From assembly GCF_017656155.1 (NCBI RefSeq), contig NZ_JACDOH010000009.1, forward strand, positions 1 through 64,000: a stretch of DNA of 64,000 bases, written 5' to 3'. Positions 18,737 through 28,728 of the stretch are shown here, in pieces. Below the pieces are notes generated by a model that was not told where the DNA came from, did no database searches, and saw nothing but the letters and a program-made list of their open reading frames with translations. Every line of letters starts with the position of its first letter. Position 1 is the stretch's first letter. Origin of the DNA: Thermosyntropha sp. (GTDB lineage Bacteria > Bacillota > Syntrophomonadia > Syntrophomonadales > Syntrophomonadaceae). A program made the translations under genes and the position numbers.

Positions 18737-21700
18737 TCAACAAAGCTTTTCTAAAATTTCTACTAAAATCTGTCTTTTTTCATCCTGGCTGAGGGAAGTT
18801 CCAAAATCTTCTAGGGATGAAATAATCTCATTGTAAAGAAGCCTGCCTATTTGACTGTAATCAGTTTTATTGAAAATCCTTACTTCTTCCTTTCCTGACT
18901 CATCTATAAAGCAGATTTTGTATCTGCTTTTCAGACAGGGAACTGCTTTTTTCTTATATTTTTCATCCTGCTCCTCTACCTTTTCTTTAAACTTTTTTGC
19001 CGCATCTAAAAAGCTTATTACAGTTTCACTATTCCATTCTTCTATCCTAAGCCCTACAAGATTTTTCGCAATCATCTCTGTTAAAAGCTCATCATCCCCT
19101 TCATACTCTTTTATAATTTTTAAAATTCTGTCTTCATTACTGCTGAATAAATGATTTTGGGTATAAACATCTAAACCTTCATGCCAGTCTTTTAATACTG
19201 AAACCAAGCTTTTATCCTGCTTTTGCCCTGCAAAAATCTTTCTCATATCGTGAGTTAATTTAACTGCCAAATCTTGCTTGGCATTATCTAACAAATCCTT
19301 GATTTTTCTTATTTCTTCTATTATTTTTTCAGGTTCTGTGTCGTGCACACCTAGTATTTTATAAGTTTTGCCAAACAAAAATTCCCGCGGGTTAATTTCC
19401 GGCTTGCGAATTTCATTTACAAATTTTAAATGTCTTTTATCTACAGGAACAAACTTTCCTTCTCCCATATAAATCTTTTCCATTTTCTTGGCATAAAGTG
19501 GCAGGGATACAAACCACCTCTGCATCCCTTTCAATATATAAGAAAAATTTCCATATTCCTTTTCTAATTCATTTATATAGCTGGCAAAAACAGCTTCTAA
19601 CCCTAATATATACCTCTCCTTGCTTTCGCTCCATTCTTCCAAGTAAAACCAGTATTCTTGCGGATTTTCATTTATGTTGTTCAGCAAATCTGCCGTTATC
19701 TCCAGTTCTTTCCCATTTTTGGTTATTACCGCATATCTTCTGAAAAAATGGAGAACTGCTGCTATATAAATAGGTATTACTCCTTTTTTTAAGCCTATTC
19801 CAAAATCGGGAGAAGTCAATTTATCATACAATTCCCGAAAATTCTTAGGATTATCTGCACTGCTGCTTATAAAAAACCCTTTTATAAGTTCTAAAACCTT
19901 TTGCAGATTATCTTCTTCAATATTTTCCAATTTCAAAAAAGTTTGTCCGTCTTCATTATGCAAAATTCCTAAATTCATCAGAGTAGTGCGCATTATAAAA
20001 ACTTCCAAACCATTACCTTTTAATCCCAAATTAAATTCCAACCTGTCTTTTAAAAGAGCTTTTACCACTTTAGTCCGGCTCTTAAAAGCTACCGGTGAAA
20101 TAACGTCCTTATTTACTACTTCATTATTTATAATGGGAGTATATTTATAAATATCATCGCAGATACGAGACAAATGATCATAGAACTGAGCCCTAGTGTA
20201 AATATTTTTCTTTTCACCACAATAATAGTAATAAGCTTTTTGATGCTCAGGATAAAAATAAATATTAATAAATCCTTTTATCGCTTTTTCCAAATCTTCT
20301 CTGTAAAAATCATATTCCTCTTTAAGTTCTAAATCATCCGCTGTTTCCTTTTGCAGAATATCTACAGCTTTATATTCAAAAGCTACCGCTTCTATATCAT
20401 AAAATTCCCGCGGAACAATAAAAACTATTCTTTTGTGTTTTACCCTGCTTAAACACAAAAAATCATGAACAGCTGCAAGTTCATCTTCATCTTTAGGGAT
20501 AATTCCATATACAACTCCGCTTCCTCTTACATCAGCTATTTTTTTCTCCCAATCCTTACAGCTTAATAATTCCTTCCCTTCTAAAAAAACAAAATCAAAA
20601 TACCGAACTATCTGCTTGTCATTGTTATGCTTTACCGGATAAAAATAATTTTCACTCAAGGCTTCATTCAAAACATCTCTGACTCTATAGCTTCCTTTTA
20701 CTTTTTCTACCATGTCGACGATTTCATTTTTTACTGAACCTGCCACTGCCGGATTTTTTAACACCAAATATCCATCGCTTTTTCTGACATAAACAACCCT
20801 ATACCCTTCCTGCAGCCTAGATAAAGCTGTCGCAATTTCTCTAGGATCACTAACTTTTTCTTTAAATATATTTATAATAACTTCCGCCGTAGGAGAAAGC
20901 CGATCAAATCTGTCGACCAGGTTTATCAAAGTTATAGTTTTGACAATTTGGGCTTCTAAGGAATTTTTTTCTAACTGGTTCAGTATTCTCTGGGCTGCTG
21001 AAAACTTCCTGAATATTTCGCTGGTATATATCTCTTTTTTAATCAAAGGTTCAAAATAATCATAAACATAATCGGGAGTAATTAGAGGGAAATCACCTTC
21101 TGCTGTCTTCAGAAAATAAGGCAAAGTATTTTTTTCATCAGCAGATAAAAAACTAAACAAAGTCCGCTCATTTTGAGCTATTTTATTGGTTAAACCCACT
21201 AAAACAAAAGCAGAAACAGGATGAAGAGGATAAAGCCTGTAAACCATCTCCTGCAAAGCAGTTTCATCCATTTCTAAAAAAACCTGCATTTCTTTTACTG
21301 AACTTACCACTTCTGTAATTTTTTCCTTTTTTGTCAACCAAAACTCATCGAAAAAACCTGGTTCATGTTTTATCACTTTGGAGATAACTTTATAAGTTTC
21401 GTAAAAATCGTCTTTAATTTCCTCATGCTTAAATCTTTCAGTAATAGCCCTCCAGGTGTCGACCTTGGCTTTAGGCAATTTATCTATATAGTTGGCAATG
21501 TCCTTATGGGTTATAAGCAGCAAGTGTAGCTGATTCTCCCGGCTTCGGTTGCACTTTTCCGCTAAATCCTGAAGAAGTTTCATCTCTTCCGCAGAAATCC
21601 GGCTGATATTATCTTCTAAATATTTGCCAAATTCATCATAGACTATATAAATGCCTTCATAACCATAAGAAATAAGCTGCTCCCCTACTTCTTCATATAC

Positions 21701-22381
21701 ATCTATCACATCAAAACCCAAGGGAGGATTAAAAATGCTCCCGGCCGTTAAAGACGGATATATATCTACAAACTGTTTATATGCCTTTTTGTCAAAAACA
21801 GACAATCTTCGTATGAACTCGGCAGCTGATTCTCCTATGTCCTCTAAAAACTTTTGATAAGTCTCAGGATATTCGGTTCTCCACTTTTCAATCATTTCTA
21901 AGGCCGCACTATAATTAGTTTTTAAAACTATATCATTAAGCCCTTCTCGGCGCAGAGCATTCTGCAGAGCAAGCAAAAGGGCTTGTGATAAGTCATGATA
22001 ACTGCCCTGGACAATTACCGGCAAAAATCTTTTTTCACTTTCTATATAACCCCTTAAAAAAGCAGCAAACTCCTGATTATATTCAGCTATTTCTTTTAAT
22101 AAATCCTCAAAAATACTTAAATCTTTTTTGGACAGTAGAGCTAATAAAACCAAAATCAAATGCGATTTGCCTTTTCCATACGGCCCTACTAATATCCTAG
22201 CTCTTTGGTTAGAATTTATGTAATAAGTGCTTAAAAAAATACTTTCCAAAAGTTCAACCAAAGCTACAGTAGGGATAAAATCTTTTATTTTCGCAATATC
22301 ATCTAAATCATAAGCAATGTTGACCGAATACTGAAAACCTTCTAAGGTTTTTACGGCTTTTTCTAATATACTTTTACTCAT
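18737..22381 (-). CDS. sspC: Large P-loop ATPase, SspC-like (BrxC/PglY-like size)
   Basis: A 1214-residue cytoplasmic protein. Walker A is GPYGKGKS (residues 66-73) and Walker B IYIVYDE (244-250); no membrane segment is visible. The remaining ~900 residues are helical with charged stretches. Size and Walker A context resemble BrxC/PglY-type defence ATPases and it occupies the SspC position next to DUF4007, the DndC-like protein and the desulfurase. SspC is reported to be an ATPase needed for phosphorothioation; the exact role here is inferred. It begins 35 bases after the DUF4007 stop; start ATG 22381 follows GTGGGGTAG. No frameshift is seen across this long ORF, so the gene seems intact. Confidence 0.75.
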   Translation of the reverse strand: MSKSILEKAVKTLEGFQYSVNIAYDLDDIAKIKDFIPTVALVELLESIFLSTYYINSNQRARILVGPYGKGKSHLILVLLALLSKKDLSIFEDLLKEIAEYNQEFAAFLRGYIESEKRFLPVIVQGSYHDLSQALLLALQNALRREGLNDIVLKTNYSAALEMIEKWRTEYPETYQKFLEDIGESAAEFIRRLSVFDKKAYKQFVDIYPSLTAGSIFNPPLGFDVIDVYEEVGEQLISYGYEGIYIVYDEFGKYLEDNISRISAEEMKLLQDLAEKCNRSRENQLHLLLITHKDIANYIDKLPKAKVDTWRAITERFKHEEIKDDFYETYKVISKVIKHEPGFFDEFWLTKKEKITEVVSSVKEMQVFLEMDETALQEMVYRLYPLHPVSAFVLVGLTNKIAQNERTLFSFLSADEKNTLPYFLKTAEGDFPLITPDYVYDYFEPLIKKEIYTSEIFRKFSAAQRILNQLEKNSLEAQIVKTITLINLVDRFDRLSPTAEVIINIFKEKVSDPREIATALSRLQEGYRVVYVRKSDGYLVLKNPAVAGSVKNEIVDMVEKVKGSYRVRDVLNEALSENYFYPVKHNNDKQIVRYFDFVFLEGKELLSCKDWEKKIADVRGSGVVYGIIPKDEDELAAVHDFLCLSRVKHKRIVFIVPREFYDIEAVAFEYKAVDILQKETADDLELKEEYDFYREDLEKAIKGFINIYFYPEHQKAYYYYCGEKKNIYTRAQFYDHLSRICDDIYKYTPIINNEVVNKDVISPVAFKSRTKVVKALLKDRLEFNLGLKGNGLEVFIMRTTLMNLGILHNEDGQTFLKLENIEEDNLQKVLELIKGFFISSSADNPKNFRELYDKLTSPDFGIGLKKGVIPIYIAAVLHFFRRYAVITKNGKELEITADLLNNINENPQEYWFYLEEWSESKERYILGLEAVFASYINELEKEYGNFSYILKGMQRWFVSLPLYAKKMEKIYMGEGKFVPVDKRHLKFVNEIRKPEINPREFLFGKTYKILGVHDTEPEKIIEEIRKIKDLLDNAKQDLAVKLTHDMRKIFAGQKQDKSLVSVLKDWHEGLDVYTQNHLFSSNEDRILKIIKEYEGDDELLTEMIAKNLVGLRIEEWNSETVISFLDAAKKFKEKVEEQDEKYKKKAVPCLKSRYKICFIDESGKEEVRIFNKTDYSQIGRLLYNEIISSLEDFGTSLSQDEKRQILVEILEKLC

Positions 22382-22416
22382 CGCTTTTCTACCCCACTTA
22401 CATGATACTAAATAAG

Positions 22417-23319
22417 CTAGTCATTACTATTACCAGTTATATCTTGATAATATGCTTCAATACATCCATAAAAATCAAGCTCACTTAAAATTTTCACCAA
22501 ATCTAGCCCTGCGGTTCTGATCACCTTAATATAGCCCATTTTTTCTAAAGCAAATAGGTAATGGTTTAAAGTTACAATATCCAAATTAAAAATTCTTCCC
22601 ACACTTCCAGGTTCATTGAGCAGCTTTTTTATTTCGATTTCTCTTTGGGTGCCTGCTTGAGTTAAAATTACCGCTAAAACTATTAAAGGAGGCAAAACTT
22701 CTTTAGCCGGTATTTCTTTTTTATAAATCTTTTCTTTTTTATCAGCCAAACTAATAAGCCCTAACTCCCTGAAAGGACAGTCAATATTATTCTCCGGATC
22801 TATTTTTTCTGCATTTATCCTGCTTTTAGACAAATAAGTATTTATGATGCATTCAAAATCACTCTCTAAAGAACTTCCCGCAATCTCCTGGCCAATCTCC
22901 AACTTAACATAATTGCTTAAAGCAGTTATAAAATCCTCCTTTTTAAAGCTCTTAAGCTTAAATTCATTAAAAAAGTAATACCAGGAAGTAGCTCCTTCCT
23001 TATTAGTTGCCAGCTTATAATGTAAAAGACACAAAGTTCCCGTTTCCTGCATACAAGGATCATACTGCCAAATAATATCCCCTAATCTAGTCGGCTGCTG
23101 AGTTCTAACCCCAGCAGCCTTTTCTTTCGTCAGTCCTACTGCCTGCATCCAGTAGCGCAAAGATTTTACCATATTAGCTCCTATTCCTAAAATATCCATA
23201 GGATTTTGGCTTTTGCTCACAAATACATCCGGTCTTTCTTTAACATTTTTCAAACCCTTATAAAGCCAACCTTTGCGGATAAAAAAAGTTTCATGCCCCC
23301 TGAATTTATAACTACTCAC
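22417..23319 (-). CDS. sspB: DUF4007 protein, SspB-like DNA nickase of phosphorothioation
   Basis: A 300-residue DUF4007 protein with the family's hallmark opening FRGHETFFIRKGWLYKG and a winged-helix-like C-terminus. SspB, described as a DUF4007-type nickase in SspABCD systems, is thought to nick DNA to allow sulfur insertion; assignment here rests on the domain and the neighbours. The start is GTG 23319 with AAAAGGAG eleven bases upstream. It sits 23 bases after the DndC-like gene and 35 bases before the ATPase gene, so the genes are surely co-transcribed. Confidence 0.78.
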   Translation of the reverse strand: MSSYKFRGHETFFIRKGWLYKGLKNVKERPDVFVSKSQNPMDILGIGANMVKSLRYWMQAVGLTKEKAAGVRTQQPTRLGDIIWQYDPCMQETGTLCLLHYKLATNKEGATSWYYFFNEFKLKSFKKEDFITALSNYVKLEIGQEIAGSSLESDFECIINTYLSKSRINAEKIDPENNIDCPFRELGLISLADKKEKIYKKEIPAKEVLPPLIVLAVILTQAGTQREIEIKKLLNEPGSVGRIFNLDIVTLNHYLFALEKMGYIKVIRTAGLDLVKILSELDFYGCIEAYYQDITGNSND

Positions 23320-23342
23320 TTTGCTTCAATCTCCTTTTAAAA

Positions 23343-25064
23343 TTATTCCTGCCTTAAATAGAGATATTTAGACATAAGACAGCCGCCGTCCAAATACTTA
23401 GCAGTAACACACATGCGGCATCTTCTGCATTTTTCCTCATTTATAAAATATCCCTGATTTTTAGTAACGGAAATGGCACCGAACTGGCATAGTGCTTCAC
23501 ATTTAAGACATTCTCTGCACGCATTATACTTGCGGATCTGATAGCTTATCATTCTCTGCAGATCTTCATGATCCTTAACATTCATAGTTTTTATTTTTAC
23601 TGCATTCCTTTGCCCATTCTGTTCTAAAGGCTGAATAGAAATAATAGGAACTTTAGAATTTATATCCAATATTATTATTTCATTAATCAATCTGCGCCCT
23701 AATTCCTCAGCAACCTTGCCAAAAGGATAAAATAAAGTTATAAAATTTTCTGTTATCGGCTTATTCAGCTGATATATCCTGGCATTTTCTTCATTGGTGC
23801 AGCTGCTGAACTTAATCTTTACATCTCTAGCCGCCTTAAGTCCTCTTCCTCCCTGACGCGCTTTCCAGTTCCCAGAATCGACATATTCTTCCGCATCCGT
23901 TTTGCCAATTTCCCGAGCAAAATTAATCAAAAAATCCCGCCATTCTTTGGCCTTTTCCGGCATATAAATATTAGATAAAAACTGCGCCCTTTCATTGTTA
24001 TTTGGACAGCACCAGCATCCTACCCTTTCATAACCTAAGCGGTAGGCATCATTAAAATCTAAACCCTCAGCTAATATATACAGCCAAACATCTATATCTT
24101 TCCAAAAAAATATCGGAGAAGCTACGGTTTGCTTGCGAATCTTTAAATACTCAGAATCTCCTTCAATACGGTTATATTTGCTTCTGCTTGCCGACTCTGA
24201 TCTGCGAATTCCGTAAAAGGTTAATACTTTTTCATCCCGATACAAATTATTAAATATCCTATTGATCGGTCCGGTTTTGAACATAGAACAGCACCAGCGC
24301 AGCATACGGGCAGGAGGACCTATTTCACGACAAACTTCATAAAAATTCTGTTCTTTATTTTTGGCCGTCTTAAATATTACCTGCGGATTATCTTTTTTAA
24401 ATCTCTGCACATACTCTAAGGTTTGCGGCAATTCCAAAGTTGTATCACAAAAAATATGCACCAGAAAAGGATTGGTCAAAGCCTTTACCACCAAATCGGA
24501 TACCACAGTAGAGTCTTTCCCTCCTGAAAATGAAACAACTATATTGGTAGGCGGATAAGCTGCTGCAGCTGAATTTATAAAATAAACAGCCTCTTCTTTT
24601 AAACTGTTTAAATGTTCGCGATTTGCTTCTGTCCATCTTTCTTTAAAAAGCTCGAAATAATAATAAGTATTCTGTCCCTGATTCAACTCTAATTGTTCAG
24701 CTATGTATTCATAGGGAAATTTTTTAAACATATTTCTTCTTACAATTTTAGGTTTGCCGTCAATATAATACCTGTTTTCTGAACACCATACTGAATTTTC
24801 TATATATGCAAAAGGTTTTTCCAAAAGTATTTCCAGCCAAAGCCTTTCTTCAGGGAAAACCGGTCTTATATCTGCAGCTAAATATCTCACAGGTGCAGAA
24901 CATAATGAACAGTAATTTTTCTTAACATCATTAGCTCTGTACACAATCGGCACTTTACATCTATCACACCAAAAGATCTCAGTCGGTACCTCCTGCTCAA
25001 CCTGTCCTCCGCAAAAAACACAAACATCTCCGTATACTTCTGTATGGCAGTTTTTGCACCACAA
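23343..25064 (-). CDS. sspD: PAPS-reductase/DndC-like protein with zinc ribbons and ferredoxin tail (SspD-like)
   Basis: A 573-residue protein in three parts. The N-terminal ~60 residues hold two cysteine pairs each of the CxxC type (CKNC/CVFC and CDRC/CSLC), i.e. zinc ribbons. The middle is an adenine-nucleotide alpha hydrolase: the PP-loop SGGKDST (residues 180-186), LRWCC, and GCWCCPNN, as in DndC/SspD, which activate the DNA phosphate and transfer sulfur. The last ~60 residues are a ferredoxin with CRECLKCEALC and CRRCRMC. TTG 25064 is chosen as start because GGGAGGG lies six bases before it; the upstream GTG 25118 has none. The layout resembles archaeal PAPS-reductase-like proteins and is larger than classical DndC. 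It follows the DUF262 gene by 59 bases. Confidence 0.82.
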   Translation of the reverse strand: MWCKNCHTEVYGDVCVFCGGQVEQEVPTEIFWCDRCKVPIVYRANDVKKNYCSLCSAPVRYLAADIRPVFPEERLWLEILLEKPFAYIENSVWCSENRYYIDGKPKIVRRNMFKKFPYEYIAEQLELNQGQNTYYYFELFKERWTEANREHLNSLKEEAVYFINSAAAAYPPTNIVVSFSGGKDSTVVSDLVVKALTNPFLVHIFCDTTLELPQTLEYVQRFKKDNPQVIFKTAKNKEQNFYEVCREIGPPARMLRWCCSMFKTGPINRIFNNLYRDEKVLTFYGIRRSESASRSKYNRIEGDSEYLKIRKQTVASPIFFWKDIDVWLYILAEGLDFNDAYRLGYERVGCWCCPNNNERAQFLSNIYMPEKAKEWRDFLINFAREIGKTDAEEYVDSGNWKARQGGRGLKAARDVKIKFSSCTNEENARIYQLNKPITENFITLFYPFGKVAEELGRRLINEIIILDINSKVPIISIQPLEQNGQRNAVKIKTMNVKDHEDLQRMISYQIRKYNACRECLKCEALCQFGAISVTKNQGYFINEEKCRRCRMCVTAKYLDGGCLMSKYLYLRQE

Positions 25065-25123
25065 AAAATTACCCTCCCTATAAAATCTGGTCTTTAAAAA
25101 GCACAGGAATAGCAGCACAACAT

Positions 25124-27313
25124 CTATGCAATGAGAAAAGCCAGTTCACTTTTCAATTCGTTTTGCAGTAGATTAAATCTCTCTTCAAGAAAAGCTTTAT
25201 AAAAATTCATACTCTTCTTATCATTATATCCTTTAATTGGAGGCACAAAGTGCTCATAAAATTTAACTTCTTCAAATTCTTTATAATAATCATCTATTGA
25301 TTTGTTCTTTATCCTATTATTGGCAGATTTAGTAATATAGGTTTTGTTAAGCGGACTGTTTAAAATATGACTTTTATCTTTTCTCAGCTTATCCGCGCTT
25401 TCTCCTATTTTGGTAACACTTCCTAAAGGTATAATATGATGCATATGTAAATCTTCAGAAACGGCCATCCAGGGCCCTAATCTAACTGTTCCTCCTTTAT
25501 TCCAATCATGCGGTTCCTTACTTAAAATATACTGAAGAATAGCTTTCTCGACTGCTCCCGGAACAGGAGTCTTTTCCTCCCTACGCATTAAAACTTCACG
25601 ACTAGAATATCCCTGATAATTAAGAACTTTTTCATATGTGCTTTTTAAATAGCTGTCATCAGCATCAATGCTAAATATATGCAAAAATTGATTTAAATTT
25701 TTTAGATCTTCTATCACCCGAAAATTCTGATTTTCGCGGTATGCTCCTCCAAACAGGGAAACCCAATACCAATATTCAAGCCTTCTTATAACCTTGATAT
25801 CCTCCCAATTGCTATCATTACCCAAATAAAAAGCAATAGGAATAAACATAAGTTCATAAGGCATTTCATTTATATTAAAAATACCGCAACGGAAATGGAG
25901 AAAAGCTAAAGCTCTAGCTAGTGATTTTATAATATATTCAGTATTTTTGTTAATCTGCTCCCCACTTAACCTTAATATACTAGCTTTCTTGATATATTCA
26001 ACCTTTACTCTGCTTATATCTTCTCCACAGTTAACTGTTATGGAAAGAAGATTCAAATACTGATTTTGTATTACTTTGCTCAAGGTATTATCTTCACTGA
26101 CTACATTCATCATTTTCGCAGCATTCCATTTACAATAATCCTCATACCCAGCTATACTTATTCCTTCTCGAACTGCCTCAGACAATTCAAAATCTTCTTT
26201 AAGATAATTTATTATTCGGTTGGTTAAAGAACTTTTTAAAATATCTTCATCTTCTTCAAAATCATCATCTGCTGTTTTCACCCTACTAGCCGCTAATCCG
26301 TTATTTTTTGCCGCTTTAGCTACAACCAAATCATAAACACTCAAAGGAGTTCCACCTTTATTTATATTCTCAAATATCGAAACAGCTTTCTGTAAATCAT
26401 TCAAGATTATTACAAATATCTCTTGCCTTAATAAAGAACGCAGATAATTTTTTACTGCTTCAACCCACCGAGTTTGCAAACGCAGCCATGCCTTTTCAAT
26501 CTTTTCATTTTCATTGTTTGTAACATATTCTTTTATTTTAGGGTCAACTATTTTCAAAATTTCTACTATGTCTTTCTTACCGTCTTTCACCTCGGCCTGC
26601 AATTCCTTCACCCTTCTGCTAGCTATATCATCTAATGCCCAATATAAAAGAGATTCGTTAGTATCATTAATTGAATCTTCATAAAGGGTATATAAAGGAA
26701 CCAAATACTTATACCCAACTGCCTCACGAGCTATTTCAAGCAATATCTCATTGATATTTTCTGTTTCTACCCCGGAAAAGCGGGCAGGATGATACCAACT
26801 GTCGGTTTCCCTAGTCTTTTTGATCGACTTGTATTCAACAAAATCTATCACATCCTGGGGTTCGAACTTTGATAAATCATAAAAATTTAAATTATCCCAC
26901 CCAAAAATATCTTCTTCTCCTTTTTCCAAATCAGGCTTAATCCTCAAAAACCATCTAGTCCTTAATTTTTTGTATGTATTCTCCCAATTTTCTTTCCAAT
27001 CTCTTCTTTCAAACTTAAAAATATCGTCAAATACCACTCTTAAAGTAGACAATCTTTGCTGTCCATCTAAAAGATAATAGCATTGCTCCTTCGGTTCATA
27101 CTCCAATCTAGGAAAGCATAAACGACGGGAAGCAAAATCCCCTTTTTTGCCTTCCACTAATAAAAAAGTGCCGATATGTGATTTAACTAAAAAAGAAGCA
27201 ATCAACTGCTTTATATTCTCTTCTTTCCAAACATAATCCCTTTGAAAATTAGGCAGAGCAAGTTTATCCTCTCTATCCCATTCTAACAATTCCAGTAAAG
27301 TCCTTTTTTCCAC
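25124..27313 (-). CDS. sspE: DUF262-DUF1524 effector, SspE/GmrSD-like
   Basis: A 729-residue cytoplasmic protein with an N-terminal DUF262 (ParB-like NTPase) showing LPNFQRDYVW and the DGQQR motif (residues 83-87), and a C-terminal DUF1524 HNH nuclease around residues 625-665 with HHIIP and NKTYIT..ANN. GmrSD enzymes cut modified phage DNA; SspE, in phosphorothioation systems, is stimulated by the host's sulfur mark to nick unmarked phage DNA. The adjoining desulfurase, DndC-like, DUF4007 and ATPase genes favour SspE. It is the first gene of the cluster; start GTG 27313 follows GGAGGG. Both active-site motifs are intact. Confidence 0.83.
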   Translation of the reverse strand: MEKRTLLELLEWDREDKLALPNFQRDYVWKEENIKQLIASFLVKSHIGTFLLVEGKKGDFASRRLCFPRLEYEPKEQCYYLLDGQQRLSTLRVVFDDIFKFERRDWKENWENTYKKLRTRWFLRIKPDLEKGEEDIFGWDNLNFYDLSKFEPQDVIDFVEYKSIKKTRETDSWYHPARFSGVETENINEILLEIAREAVGYKYLVPLYTLYEDSINDTNESLLYWALDDIASRRVKELQAEVKDGKKDIVEILKIVDPKIKEYVTNNENEKIEKAWLRLQTRWVEAVKNYLRSLLRQEIFVIILNDLQKAVSIFENINKGGTPLSVYDLVVAKAAKNNGLAASRVKTADDDFEEDEDILKSSLTNRIINYLKEDFELSEAVREGISIAGYEDYCKWNAAKMMNVVSEDNTLSKVIQNQYLNLLSITVNCGEDISRVKVEYIKKASILRLSGEQINKNTEYIIKSLARALAFLHFRCGIFNINEMPYELMFIPIAFYLGNDSNWEDIKVIRRLEYWYWVSLFGGAYRENQNFRVIEDLKNLNQFLHIFSIDADDSYLKSTYEKVLNYQGYSSREVLMRREEKTPVPGAVEKAILQYILSKEPHDWNKGGTVRLGPWMAVSEDLHMHHIIPLGSVTKIGESADKLRKDKSHILNSPLNKTYITKSANNRIKNKSIDDYYKEFEEVKFYEHFVPPIKGYNDKKSMNFYKAFLEERFNLLQNELKSELAFLIA

Positions 27314-27866
27314 TACATTCCCTCCAAAAATATATAGCCTTTTCTAAAATATAACAAAAAATATTTTAAAAATAAATTCATTTATCTGATCTCTAAAATA
27401 TTCAATATCAAGTTAGTATAAAGACGACTTTATTAAAAAGTTCTCTGCTAATAGTCAGATCAGCAGAACAATACATCGAAATCTTGAAAATTTTCTATAA
27501 CCAAAAACATTGTATTTAATAAAGTTAATCTGGCATTTGAAAGAATATTTCCTTTTACAAGTGTAGTTTGCCCTCTGTTGGTATTCGACTAAATGCTTTT
27601 TATTTTTCTCCCACTCCAACATCTATTTCAGAACCTAATGTTAAAACATGCTGAAATAAAACAAAAACCTTCCTCGATAAAAGATCGCGTCAAGATACTT
27701 TGGGTTTTAAAAAAATAGAATATCCCCTTTAATGACTAAGCAGTTCTAATTGATCTTAAAAATTGTGAAGTTGTTGTTTTCTTACCTATATTTAAGATTG
27801 TTAGGTTACCAAAGGTTTCATCTGTTGCAACCAGGTTTCTCTTCTTTAAGATTTCCTGATCCATTT
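27314..27866. other. Non-coding gap between sspE and the ISLre2 remnant
   Basis: No convincing gene. The part next to sspE is strongly AT-rich and should contain its promoter (no consensus box pair stands out). An imperfect ATTTCAG...CTGAAAT hairpin lies near 27628-27656. The stretch next to 27867 is likely 3' flank of the old insertion sequence; I could not find its terminal repeat. Confidence 0.45.
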
Positions 27867-28501
27867 TTAGATTTCTTGCTTTTCTAAGCGCCTTCTTTTT
27901 TTAGCTAATAACAGATCATACACTACACCACCATTAGCTTCAAAGGCTCTTAATCTAGCCATTTGGTCTACTCCTGTTTTACACCATCCTAGTGGTCTTG
28001 AGCTTAATCTTGCTGATAAAATATGGCTAACATGCCCCTCAGCGCTACATCCTATGTAGTCTGACTTATACTGATTTCTTATGCCATCCCAGTTCTTAAG
28101 TATGTATTTTTTTGCCTCTTGAACAGCTTTTTTCTTTGTCTCCGTTTCGGTTGCGCTAATGATTGCAGAAAAAAGTTCTTTCACTTTCTTTTTATCACCA
28201 TTATTAATATGCTTCCACATAATAGGGGTAATGTCTGCCATATGCGCTGTTGCTTGTGTCACATATTTTGATAGATGATAACGATCCAGCACATAAATAC
28301 TGCCTTTGATCCAGCCCAAGTCGTTTTTTATCCAAGGCGCTCCATCTCCTCGGCTACAAGCTTCACCCATATCCCATCTAGCATTGTTTTGGTAGCCATT
28401 ATGAATTCAGATATATCTCTTACTTCTGTAAAAAGTTTCTGTAACTCCTCCGAAAATTTTTCCCTGATTATTTCTGTGATTTCTTGTATAATAGCTTTCA
28501 T
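27867..28501 (-). pseudogene. ISLre2-family (UPF0236) transposase remnant, internally deleted
   Basis: ATG 28501, with AAAGGAG upstream, opens a frame encoding the family N-terminus (MKAIIQEITEIIREKFSEEL) for 57 residues to TAA 28328. In an overlapping different frame 28370-27867 encodes the C-terminal third, starting near GDGAPWIKNDLGWIKGS and including VLDRYHLSKY and GCSAEGHVSHILSARLSSRP, typical of ISLre2 transposases. The middle is gone. The junction has the string GGAGATGGAGC, readable as EEMER in one frame and GDGAP in the other, suggesting deletion at a short repeat. Not functional. Confidence 0.85.
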
Positions 28502-28728
28502 AAGAGTTTCTTCTCCTTTGATGGTTAGTTTTTTGTTGTAATTCCTATTTTTTCAAAGGGAAGATTCTCTTTTTGTTTTTTATGTTATTTTTCCCAAGGT
28601 AATTTTACGCTAAGTCGATAAAAAAACATTTTGTAATAATCTGCAGAATTAGACTATATATAATAAGATAAGGATAATCTATTATAAATAAATTCTTATT
28701 TAGCTATTAATTCTTCTTCTTTCTTTTT

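Noticed and set aside
22417-27313. BREX or DISARM system call for the island
   Set aside because: No PglX methyltransferase, PglZ phosphatase or DrmA/B/C genes; the domain set fits DNA phosphorothioation much better.
27657-28640. Terminal inverted repeats of the ISLre2 remnant (TCGATAAAA at both ends)
   Set aside because: The two TCGATAAAA occurrences near 27672 and 28615 are in direct, not inverted, orientation, and no matching duplication is visible.
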